Shown in pieces: positions 33,001-45,415 of a DNA stretch of 64,000 bases. The notes below the pieces were generated by a model that worked only from the letters and a program-made list of their open reading frames with translations, searched no databases and had not been told where the DNA came from. The DNA lies in the NCBI GenBank assembly GCA_905221605.1, contig CAJNDS010002246.1:1077429-1141428 (forward strand), in the 5' to 3' direction. Position numbers and translations under genes: made by a program. The DNA comes from Symbiodinium natans (Eukaryota; Sar; Dinophyceae; Suessiales; Symbiodiniaceae). Each line of letters opens with the position of its first letter. Positions within the stretch are counted from its first letter, which is position 1.

Positions 33001-36000
33001 TTGCTTGGGGTTTAGGGTTTGGGTCAGGGCCCTCGAGGGCCTAGTGCTGGCTGCTACGCGAAAAACAAAATGATGCACCAAACCCTAAACCCTGCACCCT
33101 GAACCCTGAACCCTGAACCCTAAACCCTAGAAGTCTCAGCGTTCAGAGGCCCACCGCAAGCTGCAGTGAGCCACAGAGGGGGCCATCGTGTAACAGGGAC
33201 CCCGAAACAGCAACCCTCTTAGGGTTTAGGGTTTAGGGTTTAGGGTTTAGGGTTTAGGGTCTCCCCTCAACCCGAACCTTAAACCGAGAAGGACTCTACT
33301 AGTAGCCATTGGAGAGGGTGAGGAACATGAGGAACACTCTTTCCCTACTTACCTGTCCTCTCCTCACCCCCCCCTCTCCGCAAATCCTAAACCTGCCTGG
33401 GCCCCGAAGCTCCCTAAACCCTAGGTTCAGGGTTTAGGGTTTAGGGTTTAGGGTTTAGGGCTTAGGGCTTGTGTTTTTCAGGCGATCTTGCTCGAGCGAT
33501 GGCTTGCTGATGAGCCCGTGTGCTCCCAAGGCTTCTCGATGCATTTCAGGGCTTGGGGGGACTGGGAGGTTCATTGTACTTCGTAACCCAATTGTAGCTG
33601 TACTTATAACCCAATGATATCCCTATGAGTGCACCTGAGGAGCTTATAAGTACCGCTATCATGGGTTACTAAATCCATGAACCTCCAAGTAGGGTGTACG
33701 GTTTAGGGTGGAGGGTTTAGGGTTTTGGGTTCAGGGTTTAGTGTTTGGGGATTAGGGTTCATGGTTTAGGGTTTGGGGTTTAGGGTACATGGTTTAGGGT
33801 TTGGGGTTTAGGGTTGTGGGTTCAGGGTTTGGGATTTCTGGTTAAGGGTTGTAAGGGGTTTGATTATATGGCTTCAGGCTTTGTCGAGGTCTTGTTCTGG
33901 TCAGGCCTGACAGTACCGTCAGAAGTCTTTTGAGGCGCGCATGGTAGCTGGACAGAACAAGACCCATGTTGAATAATTATTGCTGAAAGCATACTGTCGC
34001 GAGTGGATGAAACAGCATCGCCTCGAACTTGGCAAGCTGTCCTCTCCTTGGCGTGCCCAGGCAGAGATTTGTGCAAGTTGCTTCTGTCTCGAGCATGAGC
34101 AGTGCCACCAGGGCAAAGGGACAACGTACCAGCTCCGAGGTAATTGCTCCTGGTCCGAAGATGAGAAGCACGTGCTGATACGCCTCAAAGTTCTTGTGGC
34201 TGGTTCCTGTGAAGATGGCACACCCTGAAAGGTCCGAGCGGATGCTGAGAGTGACCAACCTGCGACAGTGCCTGTCGAGAACCGAGAGGCACTCAATCAA
34301 CTCGCTTGCTGAAGCAAGATGTTTTCCACGGCAAAACAGGCAGCTTTGTAGCAGATGTGCAGACATTTTCACTTTTTTCGGCTGCGAGCTACAAGCAGGA
34401 AAGCGGAAATTTACCAGCCCAAACATAGCAGTGCGATGCAGTGCAGTGCAGTGCAGTGCAGTGCAGTGCAGTGCAGTGCATCGCAGTGCAGTGCAGTGCA
34501 GTGCAGTGCAGTGCAGTGCAGGTTTCATTTTAGGGTTAATTGGTCTTGGGGCATTGGCCAATTATGTCCTACTTAGGTGCTGAGTAGGTCCAGCCGTTTT
34601 AACTCCCCAGAATTTAAACTCAGAGTTTGTAATCAGAAGCAAAAAGCCTGCACCCTTCTTTGAACATCCAAAACCTAAACCCCCAAGCACCCAAAGACAA
34701 CGCCCAATACAACACCCTAGATTCCTAAGTCTCGAACCCCAAACCCTCGTCCCTAAGTCCTAGCCCTAAACCTTAAACCCTAAACCCAAAACCCTAAACC
34801 CTAAACCCCTAACCCTAAACCCTAAACCCGAAATCTTCATATCCCTAAGAACCAAGTTTGAGGGCAACGCAATGCCCAATACAACACCCTAGATTCCTAA
34901 ACCTCGAACCCCAAACCGTCATCCCGAACCCCTAAACCCCTAAACCCTAAACCCTAAACCCTAAACCCTAAACCCCTAAACCCTAAACCCTAAACCCCTA
35001 AACCCCTAAGCCTTAATCCCTAAATCCCCAAACTCCAAATCCGAAGGCGCGCGCGTCTACGGCGGAGCGGTGGACTGGCGCGATCGCTGGCACCGCACAC
35101 CCCTGCACTGGGCGGCGCCATGGGCGGAGAAGGGAGTTTAGGGTTTAGGGTTTCTTTAGGATTAGGGTTTAGGGTTTAGGGTTTATTTGGGGTTTCGGGT
35201 TTTGGGTTTGAGGGTTAGGGTTTTGGGTTTTGGGTTTGGGGTTTAGGGGGGGTTAGGGTTAAGGGGGGTTGGTGTTTAGGGAACTTCTGTGGGTTGAAGA
35301 TGTTTGTTGAGCGTCTGCGATGTGCCCTTGCCGTGGATACCGAAGAAGCTTTGGGCTCCCGGGTTTAGGGTATAGGGTTTAGGGTTTAGGGTTCAGGGTT
35401 TAGGGTGTGTAGGGTTTAGGGTCCCCCTTAAGGCTTTCAGCGGGTTTGTTCAGGGGTCATAAGGAGGGACGACCCCTAGAAGGGACCCTTCATCGTATTT
35501 CCCTACATAACCCCTGTATGTACCTTTTAAAATATAGTCCCTATACTGCCTCAGAAGCCCCCGCATTGCCCCTAAGGTCCCTTAGAAGGGTCCCTCGTCC
35601 CTTGAGTTAGGCTTGGTAGCCCAGTGGTACCCTTTTTTTCTTCGTTCAAGGTTCCCTTCTAATACAGTCACCAACCCCAAAAAAGGGTTTGGGGTTTAGG
35701 GGTTTAGGGTTTAGGGGTTTAGGGTTTAGGGTTCAGGGCTTAGGACTTAACATTGCTACCGGGCCGGTTTTGAGAGAATCCAGAAAAGTAGATCCCCCCC
35801 TTCGAAGATTCGCATGAGTTGCAGCTTAGCCAGCTCCTCTGCGGGGCCTAGGCGCAATTTAGGGTTTTGGGTTGAAAGGGTTTAGGGTTTATCGGGTTTA
35901 GGGTTTATAGGGTTTAGGGTGTATAGGCTTTATAGGGTTTAGGGTTTAGGGTTTATAGGGTTTACAGGGTTTAGGGTTTGTAGGGTTTAGGTTTTATAGG

Positions 36001-39000
36001 GTTTATAGGGTTTAGGGTTGAGGGTAAGGCTCCATCAACCTTCCAGTCAAACCGAAAACCTGCTTCACTACCACCAACCCTCAACCCTTCACGTTACCCA
36101 TTACTATACCCATGAACATTCAAGCAAGGCTCTAAATCCCCTACACCCTCAACCCTAAACCCTAAACCCTAAACCCTTTAAACCCTAAGCCCTCTTTCAG
36201 GAGTTGCGTCTTGGGTACTTGCACCTGGGCATGCAAGGCCTCCTGCCGAGCCACTCCCCTTCCTGGCAAAGCACACGAAGGACGAAGAGCACGGCCTTAA
36301 GCGACCTAAGAGGGTTTAGGGTTTAGGGTTTAGGGTTTAGGGTTTAGGGTTTAGGGTTTAGAGTTTAGGCCGCCAAAGGATGCAATGGCGATCGGCTTGA
36401 CGCACGCACGCAAGGTCGCCATTGCGGCTTTCCTGCGATCGCAAGACAGGGTTCGCGTATATGAAGCAGGGTTTATATTACTGCTATTGATGAGTGTATA
36501 CAAGGTCCCTCTTTAATTTTGGTGAGTGTACATATTGGGTGTCCTTTTGGGGATACAAGAAATATAAACCCTACATCACATCAGATCTCGCAGGACTTTT
36601 CGCCTAATTCCACATGGCTGCTGCGCGTTGAAGGGTGGATTCCCTGAACCCCTAGGCCCATAAACCTCCAAAACCCTGAACCCCCAAAACCCTCTAAAGC
36701 TGTATACCACCCTAGACGAAAAATGTCCTAAACCCCAAACCCTAAACCCTAAATCCTAAACCCTAAAACCCAAACCCTACCCCCTAAACCCTAAAACCCC
36801 TAAGCCTTAAGCCGTACAAAGTTCAGTCACCACCGGGCCGAGGTGCTCAATGGCCACCCCGCTACCTGCGAGGTGCTCCTCTTAGGGTTTAGGGTTTAGG
36901 GTTTAGGGTTTAGGGCTAAGAGTTGGGGGGGGGGGGGGGGGCAGAGAGTTTCGGGCATTTTGCAGGTGCAGGTTTTGTTTTTTGCGGTGGTTGAACAAGC
37001 GTAGGGCACCGTTTGTTCTGCTAGGCTACCGGGGACGTTGAAACGAGTGCAGAGCAGCTCTGCATGGCATGGTGCAGGTCCGAAACAGAAACAGAAGGCC
37101 ATTGATTGTGGGAAAAAGTTCTCGCAGTCTTTCAGCCTTTCAGTAGCCGTGCCACCTGAGTCCCCGAAGCCCGAGAACCCTTTAGCTCCGAATCCCTACA
37201 CCAAAAATAAGCTACGGTCTAACTTCTAAGAAACTTTGAGACCTGCCAAAGCGGCCTATCAAACCTTTAGCATCTTCAAAGAACTTCTGGAACTCTATCA
37301 AAACCCTGCATACGCGCAAAATCCCTCGAAGGCCCTAACTGCCACCAACGACCTTCAAACACGTCAACCCTGGTAAAGGTCATGACGCCCATAGTGCCCA
37401 AAAACCCCGAAAACCCGTAAACGCCTTCTTTTTTGACACCAGTAATCTGCCTTAACTGCCCGAACCCATACCAAAACCCTACACCCTAAACCCTAAACCT
37501 TCAACCCTATAAGCCCTGAGTCTGAAGCCCTGAGCCCTTAGCCCTCTAAGCCCCTAAACCCTAAACCCTAAACCCTAAACCGTGGCCCTAAAAGTGTGAA
37601 ACGCAGCCGCCCAGGCCCTCCTGAAGGCCCGTGCCAGCGCTGAGCCCCCGAAGGCTGGTTGGGCTGGGGGTGGGTCTATCGGGTTTAGGGTCGTTTATCG
37701 GGTTGAGGGTCTAGGGTTTAGGGTTTAGGGTTCAGTTTAGGTTTTAAGGTTGTTCCCTTCGCTTGGGGGGGGGGGTTCGGATTTGGGGATTGGGGGTTGA
37801 GGAGTTGTTACGTTCGGGCTGCTTTGGCACATCTTTCAACTACTCATTCACCTGCCTCTGGGATATGTTATATTTTCTCTTATTGGCTTTCAGAGGATGA
37901 TATTCAGGAGAGGGCTTTTAAGGGCCATCCTAGCTTAGCAATTCTGCAAAGGGCACGCTGCTGGGGACTTGGTTTGGAACACCGGGGTGGAGTTCGCTAT
38001 GCGATTGGTCAAAGTAGCCAACCGTACTTGGGGATGCCTCGATGTTTAGGGTTTAGGTTTTAGGATTTAGGGTTTAGGGTTTAGGGTTTAGGGGCAGGGA
38101 TTCAGGGTTTCTTGCCTCAATGCCTTGGCATTGTCAGGATGTCGTTCCTGTCTGTTTCTTCCTCTCTTTGTCTTCGGGCTTTGAAGTTTCCTTGTAGTCT
38201 CCCGAGTAAAACAGTTTTCCTAAGTTACTGTGCTAGGCTTAACCCTAAACCCTAAACCCTAAACCCTAAACCCTAAACCCTAAACCCTAAACCCTAAACC
38301 CTAAACCCTAAACCCTAAACCCTAAACCCTAAACCCTAAACCGCAGCTTAGGCGATCCAGCATTGGTTCCAAGGGACCAGGGGAGTGATGTCCTCCCCCT
38401 ATACGGGGCCGGGGGTTTAACATAAGGTAAGGTGCAATAACACTGTGCGAGTTTTGGGAAGCTTCTATGTATGTATATATGTATATGTCAAGTGTCCTTT
38501 CTACTCTGATATCCCTTGACTCGACAAAGCTTTTAGACTTCCATGGCCTTCTCATAGAATGCATGAGATCCATGAGGCCCCAAAAACCTGAAGGCACATG
38601 TGCCCACAACACCTCAAAGCCCAGAGGTACAAAGTGAATCTTCACCTTGTGTGCAAGTCCTCCATGCGTGTAATTTCTGACTCCGAATTCCAAGCCCGCA
38701 GCTTTTCCTTGCTGCCCTGAAAATAGAACCTCCCCTTCGCCTGGAAGTGGTTCTGTACCTCCCTAAAGCCCTGAAACGAACCCAAGCCTCCACACACTAT
38801 ACCCTAACCCTACATGTCAAACTCGAAAGATTCCTACCAGGGGCCTCGGACCCTTAAACGCGAGGCTTAAACCCGAAACCCTAAACCCTAAACCCTAAAC
38901 CCTAAACCCTAAACCCTAAACCCTAAACCCTAAACCCCCGAAACCGCTTTGCAAGGTTCGGGCATATCGCCACGAGAAAAGCACATCCCTACGGCCGGTG

Positions 39001-40616
39001 CCTCGGTTTCAGGGCTCAGAGCCTCCGAGCCAGGGCTTTTCCTTTCCTCCGGGGAGTCGAGAAGCTGCTTTAGGGTTTAGGGTTTAGGGTTTAGGATTTA
39101 GAATATAGGGTTTAGGGCTTACTTAGGGATACTTGGAAATATCTTAAATTTTTGGGTGATTGAATTACTAGGAAACAGCTAAAATTGTAATGTTTGCTAG
39201 GGTTCCAAGTTCAGTATAGTTTAGGGTTTAGGGTCAGGCAACACGTTTAGAAGTCTTTGTTGTAGGATTTCCAGTACTAACCCAGATTCCCTTTGTTTAG
39301 GGTTGTAGGATCCCTTGCAAACCTCATTGCGCATTGCGCAAAACTGTTTTTTTCTCCTCATACAACAGCTCTATACTATCCCTTAGAACATGAACCCTGA
39401 ACACTTAATAAGTTCCCAGTCTGTGCCAACTGCAGGCACGAGAGCCCACTGGAAATTGCACAACGCCGTGGAGACGAAGATTTGGTGCGCCCAGCCCTTC
39501 CCAAAATAGTAAGCTTGGGGTCAGGGTTCGAGTTCAAGAAGGTCTTAAAGAAACTCAAAAGGAATGAGTTGAGCTTTCAACTTGCTGGGATTCCATACCT
39601 TGCAGGGGATCGATTCCTTGCCTTGGAAACTTTGTCATAGTTGGTTAGCATTTTTTCATTTTTAAGGGTACTTAAACCCAATAAGGAATAAACATCTAAA
39701 TTGTTAATTAATATTATCCCAACCATGAACTGGAAAAGTTACAACAATAATTGCCAGAGGTAACTGGCTCCAGGCTTGTTCCCTCTCTCAGCTTCAGAAG
39801 GTTTTTCGGGGTTTAAAACAGGTTCCCTTGTCAACCCCGTGTGTATGTGTATGGGTTCGGGTCCTTTGGGAATCCAACAGAAAAGTGGCGCCTTTAGCAT
39901 TCCTAGGCTACAGGGACACCTCCTGAGACTTGAGGGTTTCCGTGCCGAGGCTTTTGGGGTGTTCGGCGAGGGTGCAAGGGCAGAATTCGCGAAGCAAGGG
40001 GCAACAAGCGCTAAATGTGCCCGAAGGAACCCACCCCCCTCAGCTCCAGATGACCTGTAGTCGGGTTATGGCTGCTTCACCTTCCGGCATCGATTCCCTG
40101 GGTATGCGCCCCGAGAATCCTAAGCCACAAAACCTTTAAATTCTCCGCGAGCATGCATCCTATGTTTGAAACCTTCAGACCCTGAACCCCAAGCCCCCTA
40201 GCCCCTAACCGCCTCAACCTGAAAACGCCAAGCCCCTTAAACCCTGAGCCCTAAAACCCTCAGACCTAAACCTTAAACCCTAAACCCTAAACCCTAAACC
40301 CTAAACCCAAGTGTGAGAGGTCGCCCTTTTGCTGCGTCATGGAGCCACGAGCGGCTAAACGCTTCGGGTACGACATGCAAGCCGAGCAGAGCAGGATGCA
40401 GGGTCTGTAGGGTTTAGGGTTTAGGGTTGAGGGTTGAGGGTTGAGGGTTTAGGGTTTTGGGTTTAGGGTTTAGGGTTTAGGGTTTGGGGCTTTTTAGGGT
40501 TTGGGGCTTCCTGCGGTTTTGGGGGACCGGGGTTTAGGAATAGGAGCTTAGTTGAGAGGTTGTTTTTTTGGGGGCTTAGGGTTTTATGTGTGGTGATGTG
40601 TCAGGGCACTGAGGCT

Positions 40617-40648
<32 letters not shown>

Positions 40649-40906
40649 ACATTGACATCAACCATCAAACCCCAAACATCGCACGGAAGCCGTTATTGCT
40701 TCTTTTCCATACCAAACGGGGGTTTGCGAAGCTACGGGGCCGCTGATATAGACCCCAACATAGCAGGATTCCGTTCTCGAAAGGACTCCAAGAAGGTACC
40801 TCAATGATCGTACACCACCCAATGAACCCGTGTTGAGGGTCGAACTTGCCCACTTGCCGTTCGCCTTTCGTCGCATAGTAGCTGAGTAGGTAACCTTTAC
40901 CTTTGG

Positions 40907-40944
<38 letters not shown>

Positions 40945-43900
40945 TACATACACATACAAACCATAATTCGCCTTTTTTGGCCCCGGGTACTCAGCAATCG
41001 AAGGAGGCGCGCTCCGCGAGAAGGGGCGACCCGGGCGACACCCGGGCAAAGTTGCGCGAAGGCGGACATGGAAGCCGGACCAGGCCGAGGCTCACGGGGG
41101 TATAGGGTTTTAATTAGGGTTCAGGGTTTTAAGGATTAGGGTTTAGGGTGCAGGGTTTATAGGGTTCATATGATTTATGGGGTTCAGGGTTCATAGGGTT
41201 CAGGGTTTATCTGGTTCAAGGTTTATGGGGTTGAGGGGTGTTTAGGGTTTGGGGTTCGGGTTTGCTAGGGTTCAGGGTTTATGTGGCCACGGTTTAGGGT
41301 TTGGGGTTCACTTCCATTTCTTTGCAGAGGTCTCTCACATGAGGCCATCAAGAAAGTTTAGACTCCAATCCCTAAATCCTGTGTTGGCTTTGCGGCAATG
41401 GGCCTACAGGAAGCACCTCACAGAGTCCCGTGGCTTTCCGGCCACCTCAACTCGAAGTTTCCCAAACTCTGTAAGCAAGTTTTTGCACTTGATACCTTGA
41501 TCGTGGGGGTTTGGCCCCGAAGCCCTAAATCCTAAACCTCATGTTTGGGGTTTGCGGGTTCGGTTCAGCTTGGTCAACCCACGGTCCTAGGTCCTACGCG
41601 AGAAGGGCCCACAAATGCTAAACAGCGAATCTCCACGTTATGTCTATTTTTCTTGCAAATCTCCAGCCCTTTACAAGGTGCTGCTTGCTGAGCTCCTCAA
41701 GGGGAGGACGCCCCGAAGGATCTCGGCGTTCGGAGTAGAATCTAGAATTGGGGCTTCGGGGAGTTTGGAGGGCCGAAAGACTCTTTGAGGATATGGTAAT
41801 GTAGGGATTCTAGCCGCTGGATGTTGGTGAACAGCATGTTGGTTCACGGCTATTTGTGGTTCAGGGTTTAGGACACTGGTTCTTGGTGGCTTGGGCTATG
41901 GATCGGCCGGAACTGATCGGCCTGGACTTGAATCGTTTCACGCGCATGGCGAGCCCAGTGAGAAAACCCTAAACCCTAAACCCTAAACCCGGAGCCCGAA
42001 AAGACTCCATCGTTGTCGCTGAAGCTCCCCCTCGCCTGGGCGCCGTACTCCCCAGCCGGGCCTCATTCTCCCAGTCTAAGGATATTCTATCTATCGATGA
42101 AATGTATCCATCTATGCATCTGTATATTTGTCTCGTACATATTTAGTTTGTTAATGTATCTGTATGTTTGTCTCACTTATATATTTAGTTTTTTAATGCA
42201 TCTGTATATTTGTCTCACTTTTATATTTAGTTTTTCATGTATCTGTATATGTATCTCACTTTTTTAGTTTTGAAATGTATTTGTATATCTGTCTCACTTG
42301 TATATTTAGTTTTTTTTAATGTATCTGTATCTTTGTCTCACTTATATATTTAGCTTTTAATGTATCAGTATATCTATCTCACTTTTATATTTAGTATTTA
42401 TACGCCTTTATAGTATACACACACACTGTCCACACAAGTAGGGTTTGTATACAGTTGGGGGGGTTGTCTTCCAGCCCTTGTTTGCCAGTAAGTTGGCATG
42501 TTTTGTTTTGTGCGTCAGGGTTTCGGGTTCAACTTTCAGGATGTACCCTACATCCTAAACTCTATAAACCCTAACCCCTATAAATCCTAAACCCTAAACC
42601 TTAAATGTAGACTAAGGGCATGCTGCGAGGTTCATGGGGACACATTGCCTGGGGTTCTAGGTGGAGTGGCTGTAGTTTGTATGGGTCACTGTTACACCTT
42701 CCCTTGGTGTTCTTATGACCCAATGCACCTCCAAGTAGACGCATGCAGTCCTTTCCTCCCTGTTTCTGTAAGGTTTTTTTGCCACACACCCCCCAAACAG
42801 CTCCCAAACATTCCTAAAGCGCAAGCGTACTGTTTTCTTTTTATAGGGACACAAGGAGTAAGGCAGCTCATGTATGCAAGGTACCTGGCTTGCCCAACTC
42901 TCTAGCTAGGACCGTTCTTAAGCAGATTGCAGCCGAGTTGTAGTCAAACCAACTTGCACCTGTTGCCAGCTTTCTGCTCAAGATGCAGAGCCCTCGTTAA
43001 ACCTCCCAAAGCTATCTGCACCCCTCTGAGCCCTAAACGCCGAATCCCTTGCACCCTGGCTCACAGACGCAAAGCCTTAAACCCCAAAAACTTCGCGAAG
43101 CTGAACAAAAACCGTAATTAAACTTTAAGCCCCTCACAGAGTTTCCTGGAGCTAAGGGCATTGGGATGTGAGGCCTGAGGCACCTACACTGAACCCAGGA
43201 TGCCCTGCCCTCTTTTCCGGCAAACCCTCGAAACCCCTCGACAAAACCCACACACAAGAACCTCGAAACCTCACAGAAACCCCTAAACCCCCAAACCCCT
43301 AAACCCCTAAACCCCTAAACCCCTAAACCCCTAAACCCCTAAACCCCTAAACCCCTAAACCCCTAAACCCCTAAACCCCTAAACCCCTAAACCCCTAAAC
43401 CCCTAAACCCCTAAACCCCTAAACCCCCAAACCCCAAACCCCAAACCCCAAACCCTAAACCCTAAACCCTAAACCCTAAACCCTAAACCCTAAACCCTAA
43501 ACCCTAAACCCTAAACCCTAAACCCTAAACCCTAAACCCTAAACCCTAGAACCCTAAGCTTAAGCCCACCCGGTGCTGAAGCCTGGCCGTGGCGGTCCCC
43601 AGCCTGCTCATCGCAGGCCGGGCTGATAGGGTTTGGGAGTTTTACGATAATGAGGGTTTAGGGTTTAGGGTTTAGGGTTTAGGGTTTAGGGTTTAGGGTT
43701 TAGGGTTTAGGGTTTAGGGTTTAGGGTTTAGGGTTTAGGGTTTAGGGTTTGGGGCTTTAACCCTAAGAATAATGGGATCCGTTTTGAAGGAGGACCCACA
43801 AAGGCACCCCTAACTTCGGAGACCCCCATTTAGGCTTTTCGGGGTTGGAGTCTACTTATGGTTTTAGGGTTAGGGCTTTGGGTTTTTAATAGGCTAAACA

Positions 43901-45380
43901 GCAAGTTACCTTTTTTGTTTCCCCGGGTGCTGGACAGCTTACAAAGCCTTCACGCAAAACCCGATGTTTGGGTCCCAAACACCCGACCTTAATCCCCAAA
44001 CCCCAAACCCCAAACCCTAAACCCCAAACCCCAAACCCTAAACCCCAAACCCTAAACCCCAAACCCCAAACCCTAAAAACGAACCTGAAGATCGAAGGAA
44101 GGCAATGCTTCGAATCTTGCGGTGTAGAGACCGAGGAGGGTGATGTTTAGGTGCACGGGGGTCGTCGTCATCTCTAGAGCTTATGGCCTGCATTGGGATG
44201 TTTGCCCTTGTACTAACAGTCCTTCAGAGGGATTCTGATGGGGGGGGGGGGGGGTACTATAATCCTTTGTAAGGACTGTTAGAAAAAGGGGGGGGTGGGG
44301 GGGTACCATGATCCCCTTTTAAAGCACTCTCAGGGGAACATCCCAAGGCCTGCATGTAGCTCAGAAAAGGGGGGGGGAGGGGGTACCATGATCCCCTTTT
44401 TAAGGACTCTCAGGAGAACATCCCAAGGCCTGCATGTAGCTCAGAAAAGGGGGAGGGGGGGGGAGGGGGTACCATGATCCCTTTTTAAGGACTCTCAGGA
44501 GAACATCCCAAGGCCTGCATGTGGCTTCTGCACCCTGCCATCCCTTGCAGCTTAAGGGTTTAGGGTTTAGGGTTTAGGGTTTAGGGTATAAAAAACCGAA
44601 GCCCTCAGCCCCAAAGCCGAGCTAAAGCCACCCCAGGGCCCTGCCTACATGGGGCAAGCTAATCAGGGTTTAGGGTTTAGGGTTTAGGGTTTAGGGTCTC
44701 GGGTTTAGGGCATCGCCAGATCCCAGCCTAGGAATTAATTAGAAGTCGCCTAGGGCCCGGAGTGGGCCCTGGCTTCCTTTTTGGGAGGGTTTAGGTTCCC
44801 TTAGCCCCCTAAACCCTAAACCCTAAACCCTAAACCCTAAACCCTAAACCCTAAACCCTTTAAGCCAGAAAGGTTTGCTGCTCTTGGGTCGGGTATTTCA
44901 TTACCCAGGACATTCCTCAACCCAAAGCCCCAAAAGCCCCAAGTAGATGCCCAAAGACCAAAAACCCTGAACCCAAAGCCCTACAAGTAGATGCCCAAAT
45001 GCCATGAAGCCCATAGAATCCATAGAAGACACCCCCCAAGAAGCTTAAGACCCTGTAGACCCTACGGTTGAGGGTTCGGGCGTTATGCGCTTTAGGGTTT
45101 AGGATCTTAGGGATTTAGGGTTTAAGGTTCCCAGGTCTTCGGGTCTCTCCCCGAACCCCTACCCTTGAGAACAAGTGTCCACCGCTGGCAAGGCGGCAAC
45201 TCAGCAGGATGCAGTTCCTCACCGACCTGAAAAAGGCGCTCCCTGTTCGTTCCGGGGGATGATGCGGTTAGGGCTTAGGGCTTTGGGTTGAGGGTTTTAG
45301 GGTCTTCGTAGCGGAGTAGGTAACCTTTAGCCTTTTGGGGTTTATATATATATATATATCTATCTATCTATCTCTCTCTC

Positions 45381-45415
<35 letters not shown>

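Noticed and set aside
33977-34561. 194-codon protein on the - strand
   Set aside because: Its first third is the GTGCA pentamer array; the remainder is unrecognised and antisense to the gene direction. Kept only as an undetermined island.
43272-43556. True chromosome end (telomere)
   Set aside because: The array is internal, contains 8-mer blocks, and is followed by an ankyrin exon and a TTTAGGG array in the opposite orientation. No array in the window reaches an edge.
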